Source: JBBAFS01 sp041655255
Lineage (GTDB): Bacteria > Spirochaetota > Spirochaetia > Sphaerochaetales > Sphaerochaetaceae
Direction of reading: 5' to 3'
DNA length: 64,000 bases
Assembly (NCBI GenBank): GCA_041655255.1
Contig: JBBAFS010000002.1
Coordinates: forward strand, 1 to 64,000
Shown: positions 17,646 to 27,038 of the stretch, piece by piece
Position numbering within the stretch: position 1 is the stretch's first letter
Layout: each line of letters starts with the position of its first letter
The notes under the pieces: generated by a model
Seen by the model: the letters and a program-made list of their open reading frames with translations, nothing else
Databases searched by the model: none
Told to the model about the DNA's origin: nothing
Made by a program: the position numbers and the translations under genes

Positions 17646-19212
17646 CGCTCCTCTCCTTATCATCCCCTAGTAGTGGGTGGTGACACGCCACAAAGTGGTC
17701 TTTTTCAAGTTCTCTCCATTGTGGTTCAACAACAGTACATATCTCTGTTTTATAACGACAACGGGTGTGGAACTTACACCCCTTAGGTGGATCAATTGGA
17801 GATGGTATATCTCCTTCTAATAATACTTCTTCACTTTTTTGGCTTCGATCGGTGGTCGGAATTGCAGCTAATAACGCTTCAGTGTATGGGTGCATTGTTC
17901 GAGTGAAGATCTTCTCAGTGGGAGCAAGTTCTACAATGTTTCCTAAATACATCACTCCAATACGATCACTGATGTATTTCACCACAGCTAAATCGTGACT
18001 AATAAAGAGGTATGTGAGATTAAGCTTCTCTTTTAAATCTTTTAATAAGTTAATAATTTGAGCCTGAATGGAGACATCCAGTGCACTGACAGCCTCATCA
18101 CACACGATGAACTGAGGTCGTAGTGCTAAAGAGCGGGCAATCCCAATACGTTGACGCTGACCACCTGAGAATTGGTGAGGATAGCGGTGAATCATATATG
18201 GAGCTAGGCCACACTCTTTCATCACCTGCATTACATACTCTTGCATCTCTGGCCCATCTTGTTTAAAGAACCTGTGGGCTAAGAGCCCTTCTCCAATGAT
18301 TTGTCCAACAGTCATTCGTGGATTCAGTGAAGAGTAGGGGTCTTGGAAGATCAATTGGATATCTCGTCGGAGGAGCCGCATCTCATTAAAGGTGAGACGA
18401 CTGAGGTCTATACCACTATCTCTCAACTTTTCATGTTTTTGAAACTCTTCATCATCGATATATTCAACTCTTTTAGCTTCAAGTTTCTCATGTGCCTGTA
18501 TAAGTTTTTCTGTTACCTTCTCTAAGGCTTCCTCTTTTTGTTGTTTCATAAAAAGCAGTGAAGTAAGACGCTTTTGCTTTGCATCACTACGACGTTCTTT
18601 TTTTTGAGTTCGTGCAAGAGAACGCTCTAATTCAGCAATATGTAATTCAAGATCTTTTATCTCTTCATCGACAGAGTGTCGCTCTCTACTTAAACTGTAC
18701 CAGTTGATAAGTAGTGGTATTACCGATGAAAGATCTTCAACGGTGATAAATCCTCCCACTAATTGAACGATATCTAAGTAGGCATTACGATACTCTTTCT
18801 CTTTTTCAAGTGATGTGTTTTGAGCAATAAAGATTGTTTCAGAGAGTTGTGCAGGGTCATCTTTCAGTCGCTCAAACTCTTTTACTGCTTCGTGGTACTC
18901 TTTTTCTAAAGAGTGAAGATGCTCTTTGTGTTTCACTAAACGTTGATACGTCTCTCGTACATACGCAGGGGCAAGGTCTTCTAACTTGCGTCCATAGTAC
19001 ATCGTCTTACCGTCAGTTTGACGATACAGTTGTAATAACACTCTTCCAAAAGTCGATTTTCCACATCCACTTTCACCAACTAACCCAAGAGTTTCACCTT
19101 GTATAATATCGACATTAACACCATCGACAGCTTTGACACTTAACCCTTTGGTTTTTAAAGGAAAGTGTTGTTTGAGGTTTGTTATCTTAAATAGTGCTTG
19201 ATCGTTACGCAT
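17623..19212 (-). CDS. oppF: Oligopeptide ABC transporter ATPase OppF with a large coiled-coil insertion
   Basis: 529 residues against about 320 for the family. Walker A GESGCGKS (46-53), Q-loop QLIFQDPYSSLNPR (Gln290), signature FSGGQRQR (348-355) and Walker B FIVCDEA are all intact, and the C-terminal Cys motif (KGCKFHTRC) is present. About 190 residues (about 76-266) are inserted between the strand after Walker A (MYYG) and the segment that normally follows it (GIDLSRLTFNEMRLLRRD). The insert is highly charged and helical with heptad-like patterns (EEIKDLELHIAELERSL). ATG at 19212 overlaps the oppD stop by 8 bases; the longer frame has an unrelated N-terminus. Confidence 0.92.
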   Translation of the reverse strand: MRNDQALFKITNLKQHFPLKTKGLSVKAVDGVNVDIIQGETLGLVGESGCGKSTFGRVLLQLYRQTDGKTMYYGRKLEDLAPAYVRETYQRLVKHKEHLHSLEKEYHEAVKEFERLKDDPAQLSETIFIAQNTSLEKEKEYRNAYLDIVQLVGGFITVEDLSSVIPLLINWYSLSRERHSVDEEIKDLELHIAELERSLARTQKKERRSDAKQKRLTSLLFMKQQKEEALEKVTEKLIQAHEKLEAKRVEYIDDEEFQKHEKLRDSGIDLSRLTFNEMRLLRRDIQLIFQDPYSSLNPRMTVGQIIGEGLLAHRFFKQDGPEMQEYVMQVMKECGLAPYMIHRYPHQFSGGQRQRIGIARSLALRPQFIVCDEAVSALDVSIQAQIINLLKDLKEKLNLTYLFISHDLAVVKYISDRIGVMYLGNIVELAPTEKIFTRTMHPYTEALLAAIPTTDRSQKSEEVLLEGDIPSPIDPPKGCKFHTRCRYKTEICTVVEPQWRELEKDHFVACHHPLLGDDKERSDALSTEN

Positions 19213-20194
19213 TACGGGCCACCTTATCGGGATAGAAACAGCGAATGGTATGCTTTTCTCCAACTTGTTCTAATTGTGGATGTTCATTGTGACACTTATC
19301 AGTTGCATACTTACATCGAGGAGAGAAAAAACACCCTTTAGGTAAATCGAGCGGGTGGGGGACGCTCCCTGGAATGACTTCTAGTTTGGTTCCCCCTTGT
19401 GTATCTAATCGGGGAATTGAGAGCATTAACCCTTCGGTGTAGGGATGGCTGTATCTCCCATCTGAGAAAATAACTTCAACAGGAGCCATCTCTACAACTT
19501 CGCCACTATACATCACAGCGACATCATCAGCCATTTGGTTGATCACGCCAAGATCATGGGTGATAAATAAAATAGCGGTCCCTTTCTCTTTTTGTAGATC
19601 ATTCATTAACTTGAGAATCTGAGCTTGAATGGTAACATCCAATGCTGTCGTAGGCTCATCAGCAATGAGTAAATCGGGCTTACATGCTAAAGCCATAGCA
19701 ATCATCACTCGTTGGCGCATCCCGCCAGAGAGTTGGTGAGGGTACTGCTTTGCTACTTGTTTTGGATTAGGAATCTTTACATCAGCGAGCATCTTTACCG
19801 ATTGAAGAGCTGCCTCTTTTTTAGTCATCTCTTGGTGAACCATAAAGGCTTCACTAATTTGTCGTTCAATAGTAAACACAGGGTTTAAGCTTGTCATCGG
19901 TTCTTGGAAGATGACCGAAATAGCATTACCACGAATATGATATAATTCGCTTTCAGAAAGAGTAGTAAGTTCTTGACCTTTGAATATGACCGATCCTTGA
20001 GCAATGTACCCATTGCCATCAAGAAGCTGTAAGATCGACATAGCCGATACCGATTTACCACAACCGCTTTCACCTACAACTCCCAACGTGCGTCCCTCTT
20101 CAACAGCGTAGGAGACTCCGTTTACAGCCTTTACAGTACCTCTTTTGGTTGTAAAGTAGGTATGTAGATCTCGTAGTTCTAATAATATTGCCAC
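19205..20194 (-). CDS. oppD: Oligopeptide ABC transporter ATPase OppD
   Basis: 329 residues of normal length. Walker A GESGCGKS near residue 41, Q-loop [12 protein letters not shown], signature LSGGMRQR, Walker [13 protein letters not shown] and switch His in FITHDLG are all present. The C-terminal oligopeptide domain carries [16 protein letters not shown], the cysteine motif seen in OppD/DppD proteins. It starts at GTG (20194) with AGGAG nine bases upstream and follows oppC after 11 bases. It pairs with OppF to energise the OppBC channel. Confidence 0.95.
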   Translation of the reverse strand: MAILLELRDLHTYFTTKRGTVKAVNGVSYAVEEGRTLGVVGESGCGKSVSAMSILQLLDGNGYIAQGSVIFKGQELTTLSESELYHIRGNAISVIFQEPMTSLNPVFTIERQISEAFMVHQEMTKKEAALQSVKMLADVKIPNPKQVAKQYPHQLSGGMRQRVMIAMALACKPDLLIADEPTTALDVTIQAQILKLMNDLQKEKGTAILFITHDLGVINQMADDVAVMYSGEVVEMAPVEVIFSDGRYSHPYTEGLMLSIPRLDTQGGTKLEVIPGSVPHPLDLPKGCFFSPRCKYATDKCHNEHPQLEQVGEKHTIRCFYPDKVARNA

Positions 20195-20205
20195 ACTAAA
20201 TCTCC

Positions 20206-22002
20206 TTACCTATCGTTTGTTTTTGGGTCGATTGCATCACGCATTCCATCACCCACCATGTTGATACTCACTGTAGCTAAACTCAAAGCAATAGCTGGGA
20301 AGATCCATCTCCATGCGTAGTTCGCCATGACAGTCGAATCGTTACACCCATATAACATATTTCCCCATGTTGCATTTGGTTCATTCACCCCAAAACCTAA
20401 GTAACTAAGTGAAGACTCATACAACATACATAGCGCAAAACTGAGAGTGAGGTTCACTAATATTACCGTTATCACATTCGGTAGAATGTGTTTAAAGATA
20501 ATTTTAAGTTCAGTAATTCCCATCGCTTTCGCAGCTGTAACAAACTCTTGTTCTCGAGCTGCCAACATCTGACCACGTACCAAGCGTGCTAAGGGGGGCC
20601 AAGAGAGGAGACCTAAGATCACCATGATCATCGAAATTCGTCCCGTCTCACTAATTCTACTTCCTATAATAGCCGAAAGAATCATCGCTAAAGGTAGAAA
20701 CGGAATCGCATTTACCACTTCAGCAATCCTCATAATCAGCATATCGGGCTTTCCTCCGTAATATCCAGAAAATGCCCCTAAGATAATTCCTATAAAGGCA
20801 CTGATGATGACAGCAATCGCTCCGATGGTTAAGGTGACTCGTCCACCACTGAGTAATCGAGTTAACAAGTCTCGACCATATTGGTCAGTTCCCATCAGGT
20901 ACCCTTTTAATCCCCAGCTATGAATCTTGCCGTCTGCATCAATTGCGTAGTTTTGAAAATATGAAGAAGTAATACCCACAATGTTATTCAACTTAGGAGC
21001 TTTACTTTGTTTGTAATTATTTCTCCCCCATGAAACAACACTCCCATCTGAAAGCAGTGCTGTGAAGTGTCCTCTTCCTGCACTTACGGCAATAGCGTTT
21101 CCTTGAGCAAGGGAAGGGACTTGTTGCACGCCATAATCATCTCCACCCCATACATGAATAACACCATCATCAGTGACGGCAGCAGCTGATCGCTCGGTGA
21201 TAGCAACATCAACAATAGAGCCTTGAATCTCTTGTGGGATATAACTAAAGGGGGTCTCACGCGAAGAGAGTGTTACGGCCTCTCCTTGAGTTGTGAGGGC
21301 AACCGCCAAGGTTGTATTAGCACTTATTTTACTAAAAGAGCCTTGTCTCTCTTCAGGAATGGGGATATTTATAAGGTTTGTATTTCCCCAAAAGAAGATT
21401 CTTCCATCCTCTGTTAGTGCTAAAGAGATCTGATGACCAGCTAAGACTTGTTTCACTCGAGAGCTTTGTACTTGGGGAGGAATGTTACTTAACATAAATC
21501 GATCATTTCCCCAGGTGTAGACTTTACCATTCTCATCTAATGCCAAGGCATGGTCCAATCCTGCTGAGACTTGAATCACTTTAGCATTAATTTGAGGAAG
21601 ATTTTGTAACTTAGGAGTGAGAGTTCCCCACTGACGAATCACTCCATCACTACCAACACCGAGGCCGTATACAGAGCCTTGATCAATTGAGACGACATTG
21701 CCTGAAATCTCTTTGGCATACTTCATATATGATAACGTGGGTTTCGTGTTTTTCTGAGTTGGGTCTTGGAATTGAAGGTCCAAGGGGAAAAAGAGCGGTA
21801 AGATAAAGACTGCTAAGAAAATTGCGAAAAACACATAAAGGCCTAACATGGCACTCCAGTTTTGTCGAAAATTACGTAGCATCGTCCGATAAGGACTTTG
21901 AACTTGCTCCTCTTCAAAAATTGAGAGAGTTGCTGTACGACGACCAAAAAAGAGACTTTTAAGGACATCAAAGAAATGTGAACCGTAGGTACGTTTTGCC
22001 AT
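20206..22002 (-). CDS. oppC: Oligopeptide ABC transporter permease OppC with an inserted seven-repeat RCC1-like propeller
   Basis: 598 residues against about 300 for OppC. TM1 lies near 52-73. The rest of the permease begins at GTDQYGRDLLTRLL (371) and includes the EAA loop (EFVTAAKAMGITE) that contacts the ATPases. Between them, residues about 100-365 hold seven units of about 39 residues, with a pattern like VSAGxxHxLALxxDGxVxxWG. Examples are VYTWGND, IFFWGNT, VIHVWGG, VVSWGRN and IHSWGLK. This is the RCC1 blade signature, with one degenerate unit (about 221-260). The insert follows TM1 and so faces the periplasm. Both halves are in one uninterrupted frame, so it is not an assembly join in the coding sense. 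Its role is unknown; peptide or OppA binding is plausible. Confidence 0.92.
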   Translation of the reverse strand: MAKRTYGSHFFDVLKSLFFGRRTATLSIFEEEQVQSPYRTMLRNFRQNWSAMLGLYVFFAIFLAVFILPLFFPLDLQFQDPTQKNTKPTLSYMKYAKEISGNVVSIDQGSVYGLGVGSDGVIRQWGTLTPKLQNLPQINAKVIQVSAGLDHALALDENGKVYTWGNDRFMLSNIPPQVQSSRVKQVLAGHQISLALTEDGRIFFWGNTNLINIPIPEERQGSFSKISANTTLAVALTTQGEAVTLSSRETPFSYIPQEIQGSIVDVAITERSAAAVTDDGVIHVWGGDDYGVQQVPSLAQGNAIAVSAGRGHFTALLSDGSVVSWGRNNYKQSKAPKLNNIVGITSSYFQNYAIDADGKIHSWGLKGYLMGTDQYGRDLLTRLLSGGRVTLTIGAIAVIISAFIGIILGAFSGYYGGKPDMLIMRIAEVVNAIPFLPLAMILSAIIGSRISETGRISMIMVILGLLSWPPLARLVRGQMLAAREQEFVTAAKAMGITELKIIFKHILPNVITVILVNLTLSFALCMLYESSLSYLGFGVNEPNATWGNMLYGCNDSTVMANYAWRWIFPAIALSLATVSINMVGDGMRDAIDPKTNDR

Positions 22003-22013
22003 TGAATCTACTC

Positions 22014-23003
22014 CTAATCTAATTTGACACGAGGGTCGGCAAACCCATAGGAGAGATCCATCAAAAGGTTGCCAATTAAGCTCAGAACAAGATAGAACAT
22101 CACCATTGCCAACGAGACGGCAAAGTCTTGTTGATTCAGAGCGTCAATGATGACTTTCCCCATCCCATTCCATAAGAAGGTCCGTTCAATAACAACTGAA
22201 CCGCTGAATATAGAGATGAACCAGCCAGTCATAATTGTAATAAAAGGAATCAACGCATTACGAAAAGCATGAGAGTAGATGACTACTTTCTCATTTAATC
22301 CTTTAGCTCGAGCTGTCCGAATATAATCCATCGAAAGAGCTTCAATCATCGTCGCTCTTACATACCGAGTTAATCCGCCAAGTGAAGTAAAGACCATCAC
22401 CAATAAAGGAAGGGCCATGTGGTACATCTTATCGAAGAACATCCTCATAGGAGTTCCCCTTAAAGCGGGAGTTTGCACTCCACTGATGGGAAAGATTGGT
22501 AACTTAACCGCAAAGAGGAAAATAAACAGAAGTGCAATAACAAAAAATGGGAGACTATAGCCGATAATTGTTACCACTTGAACAGTTGAATCAAATTTAG
22601 TGTTTCGCCTCACTGCAGTAGCTATACCAAGTGGTATGGTGATAGCAAAGACAGGAATTAGCGACCACACATTGAGCATGATGGTGTTTTTCATAGGAAC
22701 ACCTATCATCTGCCTGACGGGCATCTTATACGTCAGAGAGTAACCAAAATCGCCTTTGAGCGTGTTGAGCAACCAGGTGAAATATTGGACAACAATTGGT
22801 TTATCTAAACCGAGTTTTTTTACAGCATCTTGGTAGCGAGCTTCATACTCTTCGGGTTTCATACTAGTTTTACTCCCCTCTAACATCATTCTGGCAGGAT
22901 CACCAGGTACTGATTTATAGAGTGTGAAAAGTAGTACCGATGCAATTAAAAAGACAACCACTATGTATAAGAGGCGCCTTAAGACATACTTTAACATGGT
23001 CAT
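22014..23003 (-). CDS. oppB: Oligopeptide ABC transporter permease OppB
   Basis: 329 residues, normal length, with no extra domain, unlike OppC and OppF. The N-terminal membrane segment LLYIVVVFLIASVLLFTLY is followed by the periplasmic segment with GDPARMM, and then the permease core. The EAA loop is YIRTARAKGLNEKVVIYSHAFRNALIP. Two Met codons (23003 and 22997) are possible starts; AAAGGAA is better spaced for the second. It lies downstream of oppA, separated by a hairpin, and 11 bases upstream of oppC. Confidence 0.95.
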   Translation of the reverse strand: MTMLKYVLRRLLYIVVVFLIASVLLFTLYKSVPGDPARMMLEGSKTSMKPEEYEARYQDAVKKLGLDKPIVVQYFTWLLNTLKGDFGYSLTYKMPVRQMIGVPMKNTIMLNVWSLIPVFAITIPLGIATAVRRNTKFDSTVQVVTIIGYSLPFFVIALLFIFLFAVKLPIFPISGVQTPALRGTPMRMFFDKMYHMALPLLVMVFTSLGGLTRYVRATMIEALSMDYIRTARAKGLNEKVVIYSHAFRNALIPFITIMTGWFISIFSGSVVIERTFLWNGMGKVIIDALNQQDFAVSLAMVMFYLVLSLIGNLLMDLSYGFADPRVKLD

Positions 23004-23026
23004 GATTCCTTTGGTGAGATATATCT

Positions 23027-23048
23027 AGGGCAACACAAGTGTTGCCCT
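23027..23048 (-). promoter_or_regulatory. Intercistronic hairpin between oppA and oppB
   Basis: AGGGCAACAC-AA-GTGTTGCCCT is a perfect 10-bp stem with no T run on the minus strand. Such hairpins after binding-protein genes commonly protect the upstream message or attenuate the downstream genes, giving excess OppA over the membrane subunits. Confidence 0.65.
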
Positions 23049-23082
23049 AAGTTGAGTATATGCATCAAAAGTTCGTATGTGA

Positions 23083-24912
23083 CTATTTTACGTCAGCTCG
23101 AACGATAGCATATGGGAAATCCCACGTTGAAGACGAATCGTAGTTGACAATCTTTGGGTTAAAGAAGTCGTGGTAGATGTCTGAATACAGTGGAATATCT
23201 GGAAGTAAGTAGTTCCATCTCTTTTGGAATCCGATCCATTTGTTCACCCAGCCTTGAAGGTCTTGAGGATCAGTTCGTTTCATATCTAAAGAAATCCTCT
23301 CAAGTTCAACGTCTGAGATGAAGTTGGAGTTGTAATCACCAAAGTACTCTGGATCTGTTGAGTAGTAGTACCAGTATGCCTGTGTGGTAGCAAAACCGGT
23401 TCCTAAGTTAAACATACCGTAGACAGGCTTATCGATATTCTCTTTGTAGAGGTGATCGAGAAGAACTGCAAAGTCGACAGTTGTTCCGTTGATTTGCATT
23501 CCAATCTTTCGTACTTCAGGAACGAGCATAGCTGAGATAAGATCACTAACAGGGTTATTAGCTGTGTTTGCCCACTCAATAATCAGTGGCATTAATTGGC
23601 CATCAACTCGTTTGTAACGGAGGGTATCAACACCTTTTTGGTAGTTTCTACCATCTTTGTTATAAATCCAACCATCATCGATGAGCTCTTGCTCAGCTTT
23701 CTGTAAGTTGTATGGATAAGCATTAAGCTCTTTGTCTAAGAGATCTGCATTTTCCATATATTCCCACATTGAAGCGCCGTAGTAACCGTTGACGATGATT
23801 CCATAACCACCGGTGTACTGTCGTGCAAATTCGTTTCGATCAAGGCTGTATGCGATAGCTCGACGAACTGCGTCATATTGAGTTGGTCCAAAGTCACAAG
23901 CAAAAGCAATTTTTCCATATCCATAACGTGGGTATGAAGCATAATCAACACGCCCTTCATCATGAAGGTCTAAACCACGGGTAATTTGATCGCCACCACT
24001 GATACCTTGAAGCATATCAATAGCGCCGGTTCTCAGTTCGTCCATTTGAGTGGCTGTGTTGGTCAGTTTGATGATGATTCGGTAAATTGATCCTTTTGCA
24101 CCATCATATGAGCCTAAGAAGTTAGGGTTTAACACAACACTAGCAGTTGAGTCTGCTGGGTTGAAGTTTTCAAATTGGTAAGGGCCACTTGTTACCATTG
24201 GTTTGTAACGATAGCCAGTGTTGGTATCTAAGATGGTCTTTCTTAAAAGATCAACATTATAACCAGAGGTGAGAGAAGCACCACGACCTGAATCGACAAC
24301 ATCGACTCCAGGAGCAAGAACTGCTAAGGGAAGTGGTCCAACTGAGACTAATGAGAGGTCAAAGAAGTAGGGGAGCTCTTCAGCTTCAATGGTAATGGAG
24401 AATGAGTAATCTCCGAGAAGTCTGACGCCACTGAAGACATTGCTCTCTCCTTTGTGGAAAGCGTCATAACCGACATATTCTGGACCTACACCATATTGGG
24501 CACCAATTTCAGTTGCCTCAGGGGATGCCATGTATAAAAGTCCAAAGACGTAATCTTTAGCAGTGATTTTGGATCCATCGTTGTAGACGAGATTATTTGC
24601 GATGTTGAATGTGTATGTCTTCGAACCGTCAGCGTTGTCCACTGCATCCCAAGACTTTACTGCTATAGGGTTAATCTCATAGCGACCTTCTTTGGTCCAC
24701 GATACTGTTTCATAGCCACTCATCAATAATTTGAGGTAGTGGTTAGTTGCACTGTTTGTCCATCCATCAAAGAAGTCGGCATTCAATTGAGTTGAAGATC
24801 CCAAGATTACTTGAGATTCAACTTGAGGAGCCGCCTCTTGTGCACCTTTAGCAAATGCACCAGATAAGAACACAACAGTAATGAGTAATAGAACTAATAG
24901 TTTTTTGCTCAT
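23083..24912 (-). CDS. oppA: Oligopeptide-binding protein OppA
   Basis: 609 residues with a signal peptide (KKLLVLLLITVVFLSGAFA, probable cut before KGAQEAA). No lipobox Cys is present, so the protein should be soluble in the periplasm. It fits the SBP family 5 pattern: a YNDGSKITAKDYVFGL block early in the protein, a FACDFGPTQYDAVRRAIAYSLDR block in the middle, and a C-terminal KIVNYD region. It captures peptides for OppBCDF. AAAGGAGAG precedes ATG. It is the first gene of the operon, and the 211-base upstream gap holds two palindromes. Confidence 0.93.
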   Translation of the reverse strand: MSKKLLVLLLITVVFLSGAFAKGAQEAAPQVESQVILGSSTQLNADFFDGWTNSATNHYLKLLMSGYETVSWTKEGRYEINPIAVKSWDAVDNADGSKTYTFNIANNLVYNDGSKITAKDYVFGLLYMASPEATEIGAQYGVGPEYVGYDAFHKGESNVFSGVRLLGDYSFSITIEAEELPYFFDLSLVSVGPLPLAVLAPGVDVVDSGRGASLTSGYNVDLLRKTILDTNTGYRYKPMVTSGPYQFENFNPADSTASVVLNPNFLGSYDGAKGSIYRIIIKLTNTATQMDELRTGAIDMLQGISGGDQITRGLDLHDEGRVDYASYPRYGYGKIAFACDFGPTQYDAVRRAIAYSLDRNEFARQYTGGYGIIVNGYYGASMWEYMENADLLDKELNAYPYNLQKAEQELIDDGWIYNKDGRNYQKGVDTLRYKRVDGQLMPLIIEWANTANNPVSDLISAMLVPEVRKIGMQINGTTVDFAVLLDHLYKENIDKPVYGMFNLGTGFATTQAYWYYYSTDPEYFGDYNSNFISDVELERISLDMKRTDPQDLQGWVNKWIGFQKRWNYLLPDIPLYSDIYHDFFNPKIVNYDSSSTWDFPYAIVRADVK

Positions 24913-24966
24913 GTTCTTTTCTCTCCTTTAGAGTATTTTGTTCATCATACAGAACATATGTGAAAC

Positions 24967-24978
24967 ATTGTAGACAAT
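24967..24978. promoter_or_regulatory. Inverted repeat upstream of oppA
   Basis: ATTGT-AG-ACAAT, 55 bases upstream of the oppA start. It shares TAGACA with the palindrome at 25078-25091. It is a possible operator at the promoter; the promoter itself is not clear to me. Confidence 0.3.
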
Positions 24979-25077
24979 ATGGGGGCGAATGTCATCACTT
25001 TTCTTGAGAGCGCAATGTAGTGGAAAAAGTGGTATGGAATGAATAGAGGCTCATTTCTATGACATTGGGGGAACTCT

Positions 25078-25091
25078 TGTCTATATAGACA
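25078..25091. promoter_or_regulatory. 14-bp perfect palindrome upstream of oppA
   Basis: TGTCTATATAGACA, 166 bases upstream of oppA and 33 bases after the nuclease-helicase stop. It is a candidate regulator site. No T run follows, so it is not a terminator. Confidence 0.35.
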
Positions 25092-25123
25092 CTGAAGAAC
25101 TATATGTAGGAGATGAGGTAGTA

Positions 25124-27031
25124 TCATTTTTGTATAAGACGACTTGCTAAAAAGTCGGCAAGATTTTGATCAGTACAGTAGATATAACACCCCTTTAAGC
25201 CACGACTCATCAATGTCTTATAGGTATTACGAATAATCTCATCAGCTTCTTTAAGAGCCTGTTGATCCCCATTTCTTATTGGTCCAATAAGACCATGAAG
25301 TGATGTGTCTGTTTTAGCTCGTTTGGTGAAATCGGTAATCACTTTGTTATCTTCGTATCTTAAATCATCTCCAATAATCACACCAACGTAGTTAAACTCG
25401 AGCCCTTGAGTTGTATGGATACACCCTACTTGGTTAATAGAGCCTGCACTTATTGCATAGGTGCTATCATTTGATAAATTCCACTGCATCGCAAAATCAT
25501 CGATCACAATATCTGCTTCATCTGGGGAATCCTTTTTGCTAATCCATGGCCAACAATACCCAGCAACTACGCGAGATTTGTTATCTTCTCTATTTTTCTC
25601 AAAGATCTGTTGTTGCATTTTTGTGGGGTTGTCAAAAATCTTAAAGTCGTACTCGTTGGTGTGTAAAAAAGGATGAGCTGTCTGATCTCTGATTCCCAAT
25701 ACATCATCTAACCACATCAGATACCCATCTGAACCGTTACATCTGAATTGAGAAGGGAGTTCTCCTTCTGTGACTTCAGCATCAAAGTAATGTGCCCAGT
25801 GGATAATAGAGTCACGTCTTCCATAATCTTTTGCTGTCACTTTTTGATCTTCATCTAAAAAGAAAAAGCTACACGTTGCTGCGTTGATAATCTCTTTAAT
25901 TTGGTTCTCTCCTACAATACGTGGACCGTATTGAGATCGTTCATTTAACCGGTGAGCTTCATCAACAATCAGTGTGCCATAATCACCACTTTCAGCATCG
26001 ATAAAAGCTCCTGAACTTTTAAAGAGGGTAGAGATATGTTTTTTGGTATACCCCTCTTTTAATTTCGCTTCAAAGACATTGCGAGGTGCACTATTTTTTG
26101 TCACATAGGCCACCACTTGATCTCGTTTTGTTAACTGAACAAGAAGATTGATTGCTACAACAGTCTTTCCTGTCCCCGGTCCCCCTTTGACAATAAAGAC
26201 CCTCTTTTTGTTATCGAGAGCACTTTGCTCACTTAAAGCGAGCATCTGTTCATACACAATCTTTTGTTCATCAATGAGGCGAAACTCCTCTTTCCCTTGT
26301 AACATTGCCATAAGGCTATCTTGTAAACTCTTAGAGGGACGAATCTCTCCGTTTTCAATAAGGTAGAGAGTGTGCTTGTCATCACCTTTACGGATATATC
26401 GTTTGATAAAATCTTGAAGTTTCTTTCGATCATCACGGGTATATAAAGGGGAGTCTTCTAAAAGTTCTTCAAAATAGGGTTGAAACAGCGGATCGTTTTT
26501 AACGGGTCGGTAGTTATGTAAATAGGCACAACTTGATAAGTGAATTGGGATAGTGGCAATGTGGGTGTTAAAATCACTTAAAAAAGAGCGATACGAAGAG
26601 ACTTGGTACGAGGGGTGAGGTGTCTTTACTAAAGAACCACCCATAGCTGTTTCAATCTCGGTCACTTCATGTTCGGGATTATATTGAAGTAGTTGCTCAA
26701 CCCCTTTAAGAGGTTGTACTTTCTCCCACTGTTTTAACTCAATGATCAAAGCTCGTTTGTTATCATGTTCATCTAAGCCACTGAGGATAAAATCGATCCG
26801 TTTTGATGTGTGAGGAATATTAAATTCAATAGCCACTCCAGTATTGGATGGGATTTCTTGATCGTTGAGTAGATGAAACATAAAGTTCTGAGAGTTCATC
26901 CATGATCGTCTTTCACTAGCACTCACTTTTTTAGCAAGTTTCTTTAACAGCTGTTGTTCAATTTTTTTATCGATTGAGCTATCTTCAACATCTTTGAGAA
27001 ACTGTTTTTTATCAGCGGTGTATACAAGCAT
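25124..27031 (-). CDS. Nuclease-helicase protein, DUF2075 family
   Basis: 635 residues. The N-terminal part has a PD-(D/E)xK-like core: IDFIL with Asp near residue 79 and ALIIELKQW with Glu-x-Lys near 98. The helicase part has Walker A GGPGTGKT near 285, Walker B IVDEAHRL near 358, SQFRCNGSD (motif IV-like) and TTQGLEFNYVGV (SF1 motif V/VI region). This order fits the DUF2075 DNA/RNA helicase family, whose role is poorly defined. It follows a MazG-like gene after 7 bases on the same strand. That pairing, and the nuclease-helicase make-up, suggest nucleic-acid surveillance or defence. The activity is inferred. Confidence 0.82.
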   Translation of the reverse strand: MLVYTADKKQFLKDVEDSSIDKKIEQQLLKKLAKKVSASERRSWMNSQNFMFHLLNDQEIPSNTGVAIEFNIPHTSKRIDFILSGLDEHDNKRALIIELKQWEKVQPLKGVEQLLQYNPEHEVTEIETAMGGSLVKTPHPSYQVSSYRSFLSDFNTHIATIPIHLSSCAYLHNYRPVKNDPLFQPYFEELLEDSPLYTRDDRKKLQDFIKRYIRKGDDKHTLYLIENGEIRPSKSLQDSLMAMLQGKEEFRLIDEQKIVYEQMLALSEQSALDNKKRVFIVKGGPGTGKTVVAINLLVQLTKRDQVVAYVTKNSAPRNVFEAKLKEGYTKKHISTLFKSSGAFIDAESGDYGTLIVDEAHRLNERSQYGPRIVGENQIKEIINAATCSFFFLDEDQKVTAKDYGRRDSIIHWAHYFDAEVTEGELPSQFRCNGSDGYLMWLDDVLGIRDQTAHPFLHTNEYDFKIFDNPTKMQQQIFEKNREDNKSRVVAGYCWPWISKKDSPDEADIVIDDFAMQWNLSNDSTYAISAGSINQVGCIHTTQGLEFNYVGVIIGDDLRYEDNKVITDFTKRAKTDTSLHGLIGPIRNGDQQALKEADEIIRNTYKTLMSRGLKGCYIYCTDQNLADFLASRLIQK

Positions 27032-27038
27032 CCCTATC

